A stretch of DNA of 8,636 nucleotides from Aquifex sp964425585 (GCA_964425585.1 CAYRMG010000048.1:1-8636), one strand, 5' to 3'; positions 1 through 6,834 are shown, counted from the stretch's first letter. Notes: generated from the letters alone by a model not told the origin. Numbers and translations are program-made.

Positions 1-1
1 A

Positions 2-85
2 GAAAGCTTATATGTTTTGGCTAAATTTGCTCTCTATAACTTAGCTCTTTTCCTTATTGTAAATCCCCACTCCTCTAATTATTAA
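2..85 (+). CDS. Possible 3' end of an upstream gene, cut by the window edge
   Basis: The frame beginning at base 2 stays open for 27 codons to a TAA at 83-85. It encodes a mainly hydrophobic tail (ESLYVLAKFALYNLALFLIV, then a short polar end) that could be the last membrane helix of a protein starting outside the window. A second forward frame (from base 3, stop TAG at 42-44) is also open at the edge, so the frame is not certain. All reverse frames close quickly and have no plausible start. An open run this short in AT-rich DNA can arise by chance, so this is only a possibility. No product can be named. Confidence 0.22.
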   Translation, partial: ESLYVLAKFALYNLALFLIVNPHSSNY

Positions 86-99
86 ACAGGCTCAGGGGT

Positions 100-105
100 T
101 ATAAT
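100..105 (+). promoter_or_regulatory. Perfect -10 box (TATAAT) just ahead of gcvT
   Basis: TATAAT lies 6 nt before the gcvT ATG at 112. No TTGACA-like -35 is present at 15-18 nt spacing. A start about 7 nt after the box would fall on or next to the A of the ATG, which would give a leaderless transcript. An AGGGG at 94-98 lies 13 nt from the ATG, too far for a normal Shine-Dalgarno, and it would be lost if transcription started from this box. Confidence 0.45.
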
Positions 106-111
106 ACTTTC

Positions 112-1137
112 ATGGAAACTCCCCTTCGGAATATTCACAAACGCCTCGGTGCAAAGTTTACTGAGTTTGCTGGTTGGAAAATGCCCTTAACTTACGGCAC
201 CATAATAGACGAGGTAAAAGCGGTAAGAAGTTCTGCGGGAATTTTTGATATCTCCCACATGGGTAGATTACTCGTTAAGGGTAAGGATGTTAAGGAAAAA
301 CTTCAGTATCTTACGACAAATAACGTAAATAAACTTTTCCCCGGTAAGGTTCAGTATAATCTGCTTACGAATGAAAAGGGCGGAGTTAAGGACGATGTAA
401 CGGTTTATATGCTTGACAATGAAAGTTTTTTCATCTGCGTTAATGCTGTGAACCGCAAGAAGGTTTATCACTGGCTTAAGGAGTTCGTAAATGTTGAAGA
501 TGTTTCGGATAAATACGTGCAGATAGCCCTTCAGGGGCCAAAGAGTGAAGAAGTATTGAGTAAGTTTTTTGATGTTAGGGATATTAAGTATTACCGTTTT
601 AAGATGTTCGGGAATGCGATAATTTCCAGAACGGGATACACGGGTGAGGATGGTTTTGAGATATACATAAATCCGAAGGATGGTGCGGAGCTTTTTGAAG
701 AACTTGTGAAGGAAGCAAAACCTTGCGGTTTGGGGGCAAGGGATGTTTTGAGAATAGAGGCGGGTTTTCCTCTCTACGGAAATGAGCTTTCAGAGGATAT
801 AACTCCCCTTGAGGCGAATCTTGATAGGTTTGTTGATTTTTCAAAGGACTTTTTGGGAAAGGAAGCAATTATGAAAAAGGAAATAAGGCGAAAGCTTTAC
901 GGTCTTGAATTACTGGAAAAGGGTGTTCCGAGAAAGGGTTATAAGGTTTTCAAAGAAAATAAAGAAATAGGTGTAGTATCAAGCGGAACCTTTTCTCCGA
1001 TGCTGAATAAGGGTATTGCCCTGTGTTTTATTGATATAGAGGAAAGAAAGGAAAAAAATGAAGTTGAGCTGGAAGTTAGAGGTAAGAGATTGAAAGCTAT
1101 TTTAAGGGGTTATCCCTTCGTAAGGAGGAAGAAGTAA
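112..1137 (+). CDS. gcvT: Glycine cleavage system T protein (aminomethyltransferase)
   Basis: GcvT is the cytoplasmic tetrahydrofolate-dependent aminomethyltransferase. It takes the aminomethyl group from the lipoylated H protein, releases ammonia and forms 5,10-methylene-THF. Visible family marks, in order, are the start TPLRNIHKRLGAKFTEFAGW (residues 3-22), FDISHMG (45-51), the GGVKDD segment holding the conserved acidic pair (Asp94/95), QGP (141-143), SRTGYTGEDGFEIY (172-185), LGARDVLRIEAGFPLYGNEL (207-226) and a C-terminal barrel with SSGTFSP (290-296). At 341 aa it is slightly shorter than the usual 360-370. The start is fixed by alignment of the first residues with the family and by the lack of any in-frame start upstream. 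No clear Shine-Dalgarno is present (see the -10 box at 100-105). The H and P protein genes are not in the window. The next gene starts directly after its stop codon. Confidence 0.96.
   Translation: METPLRNIHKRLGAKFTEFAGWKMPLTYGTIIDEVKAVRSSAGIFDISHMGRLLVKGKDVKEKLQYLTTNNVNKLFPGKVQYNLLTNEKGGVKDDVTVYMLDNESFFICVNAVNRKKVYHWLKEFVNVEDVSDKYVQIALQGPKSEEVLSKFFDVRDIKYYRFKMFGNAIISRTGYTGEDGFEIYINPKDGAELFEELVKEAKPCGLGARDVLRIEAGFPLYGNELSEDITPLEANLDRFVDFSKDFLGKEAIMKKEIRRKLYGLELLEKGVPRKGYKVFKENKEIGVVSSGTFSPMLNKGIALCFIDIEERKEKNEVELEVRGKRLKAILRGYPFVRRKK
1123..1128 (+). promoter_or_regulatory. Shine-Dalgarno AGGAGG for the permease gene, inside gcvT
   Basis: A full AGGAGG lies 9 nt before the ATG at 1138, within the last codons of gcvT. 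It supports that start and suggests that the permease is translated from the gcvT mRNA. Confidence 0.8.
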
Positions 1138-1983
1138 ATGGAAGTTCTTCTCTTCCTTTGGGGGATTATTATAGGTGCGGTCTTTTCAACCGTTGGAGCT
1201 GCGGGGGGTATTCTTGCGGGTTTCGGGCATATATCACTTTTCGGGATTGCATCCGCAAATACGGTAAAGGTGATGAACCAGGTTCTCGTCCTTCTTTCAA
1301 CCTTTATCTCTGTTCCCAATTACTGGAAACAGGGGAGAGTTATTTTCATTTTGGGAGGACTTCTCGGTATAGGAAGCATTCTGGGGGCACTTGTCGGTTC
1401 AACGCTTTCTTATAAATACCTTACAAACCTCAGGGATTACAAGTTCGCTTTCGGGGTGCTCACGTTAATTGTTGCAGTAAAGATTTTCTACGACGTCTTT
1501 CATAAAGAAAGGGAAAGGATTAAGAAGATTGATACGGGAATTAAAGAAAAAGGGGAGAGGAAGGTAAAGATAGAGTCCCGCTCCTTAAAAAAGATTATTT
1601 ACAGATTTCTCGGTGAGGAACATTCCTTTAATCCCTTATATCCCCTTGTTGCGGGGTTTATTGTAGCGGTGATTTCTTCGGCTTTGGGTGTGGGAGGCGG
1701 TTTCTTACTTGTTCCTTTTATGGTTTCTATTCTAAAAGTTCCGATGTATCTCGTTCCCGGAACGAGTGCTTTTTCAATCCTGATAACATCTTCTGTAAGC
1801 ATTTTTAATTACGTTAACTTAGGTGTGGCGGTAAAGTGGTATTTCGTATTTTATGAAGCCCTGGGGGTTGTAATAGGTTCCTTTATGGGCCCCCATATCT
1901 CCCATATTCTGGGTGAAAGGAGGCTTAGAATAGCTTTAGGTATTATACTTTTCGGCATAGGTTTGAGATATATCTTTATTTGA
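1138..1983 (+). CDS. TauE/SafE (TSUP) family membrane permease
   Basis: This is a polytopic inner-membrane protein of the TSUP family, whose characterised members export or import sulfite, sulfoacetate, taurine-related sulfonates or other small organic anions. The 281-aa length and two-half architecture fit. The first half has hydrophobic segments at about 2-38, 44-60, 67-92 and 101-119. The second half has them at about 166-198, 207-226, 232-252 and 263-281. The second half carries the diagnostic SSALGVGGGFLLVPFM (180-195). The matching position in the first half is degenerate, STVGAAGGILAGFG (17-30). Between the halves lies a long, strongly basic cytoplasmic loop (about 121-162, many K/R/E). 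The start is set by AGGAGG 9 nt upstream, and there is no gap after gcvT. Substrate cannot be read from the sequence. A sulfur compound is only a guess from the family name. Confidence 0.88.
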   Translation: MEVLLFLWGIIIGAVFSTVGAAGGILAGFGHISLFGIASANTVKVMNQVLVLLSTFISVPNYWKQGRVIFILGGLLGIGSILGALVGSTLSYKYLTNLRDYKFAFGVLTLIVAVKIFYDVFHKERERIKKIDTGIKEKGERKVKIESRSLKKIIYRFLGEEHSFNPLYPLVAGFIVAVISSALGVGGGFLLVPFMVSILKVPMYLVPGTSAFSILITSSVSIFNYVNLGVAVKWYFVFYEALGVVIGSFMGPHISHILGERRLRIALGIILFGIGLRYIFI

Positions 1984-1986
1984 GAT

Positions 1987-2802
1987 ATGGAGGTTAGGAT
2001 AAATAAGTTCCTGTCCGAGGCGGGGGTAGCGTCAAGAAGAAAGGCGGAGAAACTGATTCTTGAGGGACGGGTAAAGGTAAACGGCGAGGTAGTGAGAAGC
2101 CTGGGAACTAAGGTAAATCCTGAAGTTGATATAGTAGAGATTGACGGAAAGCGGATAAAGCCTCAGAGGAAAAGGTATATAATCCTGAATAAACCCTGTT
2201 GTTATCTTACTCAGCTCGGTAAGTCAAGGGACGGAAGAAAAACCATAGAGGAACTCATTAAGGACATTCCCGAGAGAGTTTTTCCCGTAGGAAGACTGGA
2301 TTACAATACAGAGGGATTGTTAATTCTTACAAACGACGGGGAGCTGGCAAACAGAATTTTACACCCGAGATACAAACTTCCGAAGGTTTACTTAGCCCTT
2401 GTGGAGGGAAGAGTATCCCAAAAGACGTTAAAGGATATGGTAAAGGGAACTGAGCTTGAAGACGGTTTTGCAAAGCCCGACAGTGTAAGAATAGTAAGAT
2501 ATGAGGGCAAAGATACGCTTCTTGAAATAGTTTTTCACGAAGGGAGAAAACATCTCGTAAAAAGATATCTTGCGAGGTTCGGGCATAAGGTAAAGAGGCT
2601 TAAAAGAATTGCGATAGGGCCGATAAAGCTCGGAAAGCTATCTCCGGGAAAGTGGAGGGAGTTGAACAAAGGAGAACTTGCCCAGCTCTTTAAGGCTGTA
2701 GGTCTAAATTATAAATCCTATGGTAAGGGAAAGGGTAAAGGAAACACTGAAGGAGTTGATATCCATTCCGAGCGTATCGGGAAAGGAAAGGGAAGTTCTT
2801 GA
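1987..2802 (+). CDS. RsuA/RluB-family rRNA pseudouridine synthase
   Basis: This enzyme isomerises a uridine in ribosomal RNA to pseudouridine. The S4 RNA-binding domain occupies about residues 2-57 (RINKFLSEAGVASRRKAEKL, then a VKVNG strand). The catalytic domain follows from about 62, with NKPCCYLTQ (68-76), the catalytic-Asp motif GRLDYNTEGLLILTNDGEL (102-120, Asp105), HPRYKLPKVYLALVEG (126-141) and EGRKHLVKRYL (185-195). The recognisable fold ends near residue 240. The last 30 or so residues are a Lys/Gly-rich tail (GKGKGKG, later GKGKGSS) encoded where the gene overlaps the next one by 83 nt. The start at 1987 is 3 nt after the permease stop and matches the family N-terminus, but has no obvious Shine-Dalgarno, so it may rely on coupling. 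Whether it acts on 23S (RluB/RluE/RluF-like) or 16S rRNA (RsuA-like) cannot be decided here. Confidence 0.94.
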   Translation: MEVRINKFLSEAGVASRRKAEKLILEGRVKVNGEVVRSLGTKVNPEVDIVEIDGKRIKPQRKRYIILNKPCCYLTQLGKSRDGRKTIEELIKDIPERVFPVGRLDYNTEGLLILTNDGELANRILHPRYKLPKVYLALVEGRVSQKTLKDMVKGTELEDGFAKPDSVRIVRYEGKDTLLEIVFHEGRKHLVKRYLARFGHKVKRLKRIAIGPIKLGKLSPGKWRELNKGELAQLFKAVGLNYKSYGKGKGKGNTEGVDIHSERIGKGKGSS

Positions 2803-3787
2803 GTATATAGAGAGAAGGTTAAATTCCGCGGGACTTGAGCTGAAAAAACAGTTTGTTGAAGGGGAAAGGTATAACCTCATTTACGATAATGGTTCGGATT
2901 TCTTGATATCCGTCCACGTTGATACGGTTCCGCCCGCAGGCTTTAGGAAGGCTTATAAGCCCGAGGAGAAAAACGGAAGGATTTACGGAAGGGGAGCGAG
3001 CGACGTAAAAGGCGCGGTGGCCAGTCTTATAACAGCGGTTGAGTGGTTTAAAAGTGATTTTCCCGCAAGGGATATTCCCGTATCCCTTGCCTTTGTTGTG
3101 GACGAGGAGCAAAATACCGCCCTGGGTTCCGAGAAGCTTCCCGAAGTTTTTGAGGGTAAGAAGAAATGCCTTGTTCTTGAACCCACATACGGACTTCTTT
3201 GCACAAAACAGATGGGAGCTGTTGAGTTTTCTGTAAAAGTGCGGTGTAAATCAGCCCACGGGGCGGAGTTTGAAAAAGTAGATAATCCTATAAAGGTTTT
3301 TATAAACTTCCTTAGGGAACTTGAGGAGGCTTTAAATAGGGAAGTAAATGTGATAATGATAAGAAGCGGTTCAAAGGTTTACACCGTTCCGAAGGAGTGT
3401 GAGGCACTTCTTGAGTTTAAGGTGTATGAAGGAGAAAATACCGAGGAGTTAATCAATAGAATTGAAAAGGCTAAAGAGAAGCTGAATACTCAGTGTGAGA
3501 TAAACGTAAAGATTGAAGATGCTGAAGATTTTCATGTTTTTAATACGGATGGACTTCTGCCGATTTTAAAAAGCGTTCTTAAAAGGATTGAAGGGGAGGC
3601 AAAGGAAGGTATTATGCCCTCTTGGACCGATGCGAGCAATTACCACAAGGCGGGTTATCACTGCGTTGTTTTCGGATACGGAAGTTTGCTTGATAGTCAC
3701 ACGGATAGGGAAAGTATATCGGTTGAAGAGCTTGAGAAGTTTACAAGGTTCTTTTACGAGCTTTTTAAGGAACTTTCAGGTCTTTAG
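2720..3787 (+). CDS. M20-family metallo-hydrolase (ArgE/DapE/LysK-like)
   Basis: This is a cytoplasmic two-metal amide hydrolase of the M20 family, which includes acetylornithine deacetylase, succinyl-DAP desuccinylase, LysW-lysine hydrolase and di/carboxypeptidases. The N-terminus ELISIPSVSGKE (12-23) is typical. Metal-site residues are His66 and Asp68 (ISVHVDTVPP), Asp95 bridging (GRGASDVKG), catalytic Glu129 with Glu130 (VVDEEQN), Glu154 (LVLEPT) and His327 (SHTDRE). The dimerisation domain is roughly 167-270 and contains SAHG (His180). All expected ligands are present, so the enzyme should be active. The ATG at 2720 is chosen because later starts would remove the family N-terminus. It places the first 83 nt inside the pseudouridine synthase gene, with no good Shine-Dalgarno. 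The gene ends tail-to-tail with nfi, overlapping it by 12 nt. The substrate is not determined, and no arginine or lysine biosynthesis neighbours help. Confidence 0.9.
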   Translation: MVRERVKETLKELISIPSVSGKEREVLEYIERRLNSAGLELKKQFVEGERYNLIYDNGSDFLISVHVDTVPPAGFRKAYKPEEKNGRIYGRGASDVKGAVASLITAVEWFKSDFPARDIPVSLAFVVDEEQNTALGSEKLPEVFEGKKKCLVLEPTYGLLCTKQMGAVEFSVKVRCKSAHGAEFEKVDNPIKVFINFLRELEEALNREVNVIMIRSGSKVYTVPKECEALLEFKVYEGENTEELINRIEKAKEKLNTQCEINVKIEDAEDFHVFNTDGLLPILKSVLKRIEGEAKEGIMPSWTDASNYHKAGYHCVVFGYGSLLDSHTDRESISVEELEKFTRFFYELFKELSGL

Positions 3788-4453
3788 GTTTTTTCTTCTC
3801 ACAACTTGTAAAAGGTTATGGGCAAGCCTCGTGGGCTCCGGAACCCTGTATATTGATGTTCTTAAAACGAGGTCTATGGCGGTTTTTAGACTTATGCGGT
3901 GTCCGACCGATACGTAAATGGGTGCAGTGTTGTCCTTTGTCCTTACCACCGCTCCCACAATCCTTGATTTATACCTGAGGTATGTATAACCGCCTTTCTT
4001 CGGAGGGGGCTCTTTTGCGTATCCGAAGAGTCTGGATTTTGCAACTCCTACGCTCACCTCTCCTGTCTCAACCCCGAAGTGGGAAGCTATCCCGCATCCC
4101 CTTGGGTGGGCTAATCCTTGCCCATCTATAAAATAAACATCGGGTTTTAGCTCCGCTTCTTTATAAAGTTTTAGAAGTAAGGGAAGCTCCCTGAATGCCA
4201 GAAAGGTGGGTATGTAGGGAAAATCAACGATATCTTCAACAACATGCTTATAGACGGGTTTCAGGGTTTTTATGTCTATCACTACGAGGGAAGCCCATGC
4301 ACGGGTAGGATTTTCCTTTATGTTTTCAAAGGTTAAATCCATTCCTCCTATGGTTTCTATTCTTTCAAAATCGTCCTTTGCTATAACTTTTTTTGCACAC
4401 TCAAGTTGAATTTTTTTGAGCTTTTCAAGGGTTTTCTCGTCTACTTCCTTGAT
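3776..4453 (-). CDS. nfi: Endonuclease V, probably starting at an AUC codon
   Basis: Endonuclease V nicks DNA one nucleotide 3' of hypoxanthine (deaminated adenine). Hot environments raise deamination, so the role fits a thermophile. Family blocks are clear. Numbered from the AUC start they are GGMDLTF with catalytic Asp39, FPYIPTFLAFRE (78-89, Glu89), DGQGLAHPR (110-118, Asp110 and His116), VGVAKSRLFG (98-107 when counted from the ATG at 4342, i.e. 135-144), VSVGHR (181-186) and YRVPEPTRLAH (202-212). The first in-frame ATG (4342-4340) would make Asp39 residue 2 and delete its strand. The 37 codons upstream are open and read LKKIQLECAKKVIAKDDF, which resembles the E. coli and Thermotoga N-termini. 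Back to the TAA at 4486-4484 there is no ATG, GTG or TTG. An ATC at 4453-4451 follows GGAGG by 7 nt and gives 225 aa, close to the family norm. The gene overlaps trpG by 13 nt. Gene identity is firm; the start is inferred. Confidence 0.92.
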   Translation of the reverse strand: MKEVDEKTLEKLKKIQLECAKKVIAKDDFERIETIGGMDLTFENIKENPTRAWASLVVIDIKTLKPVYKHVVEDIVDFPYIPTFLAFRELPLLLKLYKEAELKPDVYFIDGQGLAHPRGCGIASHFGVETGEVSVGVAKSRLFGYAKEPPPKKGGYTYLRYKSRIVGAVVRTKDNTAPIYVSVGHRISLKTAIDLVLRTSIYRVPEPTRLAHNLLQVVRRKNLKT

Positions 4454-5031
4454 TTTGCCCCCTCCGCTATCGCAAGAAAGTTTTTAAGTATATCCATTCC
4501 GTGCTGGGAAAGAACGGATTCGGGATGAAATTGAACCCCGTAAACCGGATAATCTACGTGCTGAATGCCCATAATCTCTTTATCGTCCGATTCGGCTGTA
4601 ATTTTTAGAACTTCAGGCAAGCTTTCCCTTTCTATTACAAGGGAGTGATACCTTACCGCTTCAAAGGGTGAAGGGATTTCCTTGAACACCCCTTCTCCCG
4701 TATGGAAAATCTTTGAGATTTTTCCGTGCATAAGCCTTTTTGCGTTTACTATCCTTCCGCCGAAGGCGTAGCCTATTGATTGATGTCCGAGACACACCCC
4801 GAGAATGGGGTAATCCCTGTAATACTCCCTTATGAGCGGAACGGAAATTCCCGCTTCCTTCGGAGTGCAGGGGCCGGGTGAGATTACTATAGCATCGGGG
4901 TCTATCCGTTTTACATCCTCAAGCTTTATCTCGTCATTTCTTTTTACCACTACGTCCGCACCGAGGGAACCGAGATACTGAACGAGGTTATAGGTAAAGC
5001 TGTCGTAGTTATCTATCATTAAAACCTTCAT
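4441..5031 (-). CDS. trpG: Glutamine amidotransferase subunit of anthranilate / aminodeoxychorismate synthase
   Basis: This class I glutamine amidotransferase (196 aa, the usual length) supplies ammonia to TrpE for anthranilate (tryptophan) or to PabB for aminodeoxychorismate (folate). The start MKVLMIDNYDSFTYNLVQYL (1-20) and the motif ISPGPCTPKEAG (50-61) are typical. The catalytic triad is visible: Cys80 in GVCLGHQ, and His169 and Glu171 in FHPES. The MHGK segment (101-104) is also characteristic of the TrpG/PabA group. No TrpE or PabB gene lies in the window, so the protein could be TrpG, PabA or a shared subunit for both, as known in some bacteria. Its ATG overlaps the nuoCD stop as ATGA (4 nt), implying translational coupling. 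A GGGAG about 12 nt upstream may act as ribosome-binding site. Confidence 0.94.
   Translation of the reverse strand: MKVLMIDNYDSFTYNLVQYLGSLGADVVVKRNDEIKLEDVKRIDPDAIVISPGPCTPKEAGISVPLIREYYRDYPILGVCLGHQSIGYAFGGRIVNAKRLMHGKISKIFHTGEGVFKEIPSPFEAVRYHSLVIERESLPEVLKITAESDDKEIMGIQHVDYPVYGVQFHPESVLSQHGMDILKNFLAIAEGAKSRK
4461..4465 (-). promoter_or_regulatory. Shine-Dalgarno GGAGG that selects the AUC start of nfi
   Basis: On the minus strand GGAGGGGG runs from 4465 to 4458. Its GGAGG core ends 7 nt before the ATC at 4453-4451, an ideal spacing. It lies within the final trpG codons (GAG GGG) and serves no other plausible start. Confidence 0.55.
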
Positions 5032-6806
5032 CTGTCCGTTTCTCCCACAACGGGGTCTATGCTTGCGAGAACGGTCACAGCGTCCGCTATATACCTATCT
5101 TTCATAAGATGGGGGTATATACACAGATTGTAAAAGGATGGAGGTCTGATTTTAACCCTGTAAGGTGTTGTTCCGCCGTTGGAAACTACGTAAAAGCCGA
5201 GTTCTCCCCTCGGGTTCTCCCCGGAAGAGTATATTTCACCTACCGGTGCCTTTAAGCCTATACCGTCAAGGGAAAGCTTAAGTTTCCCCTCACCTTCGTA
5301 AAAGAATGGTTCGTTCTTTGACATTTTTTCAAGCTTTGCAACGCACTGCTCTATTATTCTTACGCTCTGCTTCATTTCTTCTATTCTTACAAGGTATCTG
5401 TCGTAGCAATCTCCTACTTCACCCACCGGTATATCAAATTCAACCTCATCGTAAGCATCGTAGGGCTCTAACTTCCTTATGTCGTAAGGTATTCCTGAAC
5501 CTCTTATCACGGGTCCCGTAACGCCGTGGTAATATGCCGCATCCTTTGTTATTACCCCGACATCCTTGTTCCTTCTTAACCATATCCTGTTTCTTGTGAG
5601 TATGGTTTCCCAGTCCTTTAGCTCTTCGGGGAATTTCTTTATAAATGCCTTTATTACCTCAAGGGCTCCCTCGGGTAGGTCCATTCTCACCCCGCCTATT
5701 CTGGGGTATGATATTGTAAGTCTCGCTCCCGTTATGCCCTCTATTATGTCCATTATTTTTTCCCTTTCCTTGAAGGCGTAAAGGAATATGGTAAGTGCTC
5801 CCAGGTCAAGGGCATAAGTTCCGAGCCAGAGGAGGTGGGAGTTAATCCTTTGGAGTTCGGACATCATAGTCCTTATATACTTTGCCTTCGGAGGAACTTT
5901 ATCGTGAATACCCATTAATCTTTCTATGGCAACAACCCAAGCCTGATTTGAACAAAGAGCGGAGAGGTAATCCATTCTGTCGGTGTAAACGAGAAACTGG
6001 TTATACATCTCGTTTTCCGCAAGCTTTTCAACTCCCCTGTGGAGTTGTCCAAGAATTACGTCACACTGAACGATTCTTTCCCCTTCAAGGTCAAATAGGA
6101 ACCACATGGTTCCGTGGGTTCCCGGATGAAGGGGGCCCCAGTTTAGAACTATCTGGGCTTTTTTCTTTAGCCTTTTCTTTTCGGTAACCTCAAGGTCTTC
6201 AAGAGTAGGAACACGGGTGTGCATACGGTCGTAGTTCATCGTTCCTTCAAGATTATCCCCGAATATGACCTCGTTCAGGGAGGGAAGTTCTTGCTCGGGT
6301 ATACCCTCAAGGGGAAAATCCTTCCTTAGGGGGAAGTAGGGATATGTATCCCACATAAAAGCCCTTACGAGGTTTTCGTGCCCTTCATACTGTATTCCGA
6401 ACATATCGTAGCATTCCCTTTCCGCCCACTTTCCCGCAAACCAGAGCTTTTCTATACTCGGAAGTGTTCCGTCGGTTCTCGTTTTTACAATTACCCTCTT
6501 CTTTTCATCAACGTTGTAGAGTATGTAAAAAGCCATAAACCTTGATTCTTTATCTTCGGGGAAAGCTATAATGTTTTCCTTCACTACCTTGTTGTATTCC
6601 TTTTCCTTTTCAAGCAAATCCTTTAGGTCAACAACCGAGTGCTCAAGGAAGAGTTTGAATCCCATTTTATCCTTTAGATAATTAAGAAGCTCTATGAGCT
6701 TATCTTTGGGGATGTGGATTGAAGTAGCGTTATTCCCTTCAACCACTTTAGCTTCGGGGAAAAGCTTTAAGAGTTCTTGAAAATCTTTTTCCTTCGCCCA
6801 GGGCAT
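5028..6806 (-). CDS. nuoCD: NADH-quinone oxidoreductase subunit C/D (fused NuoC-NuoD)
   Basis: This is a peripheral-arm subunit pair of respiratory complex I, on the cytoplasmic face of the membrane, that helps form the quinone site. Residues 1-about 190 are NuoC (30-kDa type) with its signature ERECYDMFGIQYEGHENLVR (129-148) and YFPLRKDFPLEG. A charged linker (about 190-217) joins NuoD (49-kDa type, about 218-592). NuoD shows NWGPLHPGTHG (222-232), LHRGVEKLAE (255-264), YTDRMDYLS (274-282) and the C-terminal ENPRGELGFYV, PYRVKIRPPSF and DPVVGETDR. His231 and Tyr280 line up with the quinone-contacting His59 and Tyr108 of the bovine 49-kDa subunit, so the site is intact. The start is set by GGAGGAG close upstream. 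No other nuo gene is in the window. It heads an operon with trpG and nfi. Confidence 0.96.
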   Translation of the reverse strand: MPWAKEKDFQELLKLFPEAKVVEGNNATSIHIPKDKLIELLNYLKDKMGFKLFLEHSVVDLKDLLEKEKEYNKVVKENIIAFPEDKESRFMAFYILYNVDEKKRVIVKTRTDGTLPSIEKLWFAGKWAERECYDMFGIQYEGHENLVRAFMWDTYPYFPLRKDFPLEGIPEQELPSLNEVIFGDNLEGTMNYDRMHTRVPTLEDLEVTEKKRLKKKAQIVLNWGPLHPGTHGTMWFLFDLEGERIVQCDVILGQLHRGVEKLAENEMYNQFLVYTDRMDYLSALCSNQAWVVAIERLMGIHDKVPPKAKYIRTMMSELQRINSHLLWLGTYALDLGALTIFLYAFKEREKIMDIIEGITGARLTISYPRIGGVRMDLPEGALEVIKAFIKKFPEELKDWETILTRNRIWLRRNKDVGVITKDAAYYHGVTGPVIRGSGIPYDIRKLEPYDAYDEVEFDIPVGEVGDCYDRYLVRIEEMKQSVRIIEQCVAKLEKMSKNEPFFYEGEGKLKLSLDGIGLKAPVGEIYSSGENPRGELGFYVVSNGGTTPYRVKIRPPSFYNLCIYPHLMKDRYIADAVTVLASIDPVVGETDR

Positions 6807-6810
6807 ACTT

Positions 6811-6817
6811 CTCCTCC
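6811..6817 (-). promoter_or_regulatory. Shine-Dalgarno GGAGGAG of nuoCD
   Basis: GGAGGAG on the minus strand (6817-6811) lies 4 nt before the ATG at 6806, or 6 nt if only GGAGG is counted. It is the strongest ribosome-binding site in the window and fixes the nuoCD start. Confidence 0.8.
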
Positions 6818-6834
6818 GCTTAAAAGCTTTTTAT

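Noticed and set aside
1..111. Glycine riboswitch ahead of gcvT
   Set aside because: The leader is short, AT-rich and lacks the paired stems and conserved core of glycine aptamers. The -10 box close to the ATG leaves no room for one.
268..471. Reverse-strand ORF inside gcvT
   Set aside because: It is a shadow of the well-conserved gcvT frame, has no ribosome-binding site and shows no recognisable protein features.
2819..3236. Several overlapping ORFs on both strands within the M20 gene
   Set aside because: The M20 frame carries all the catalytic motifs here. The others look like random translations.
3588..3917. Forward 109-aa ORF bridging the M20 gene end and the nfi 3' end
   Set aside because: It overlaps two conserved genes in other frames, and its Arg/Leu/Ser-rich composition is unlike the window's real proteins.
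4390..4417. Programmed frameshifting at two A7 runs near the nfi 5' end
   Set aside because: The nfi frame is continuous through both runs and matches the family without any shift, so no frameshift is needed.
5882..6187. Forward ORFs antisense to nuoCD
   Set aside because: They are antisense shadows of conserved NuoC/NuoD sequence with no start signals.
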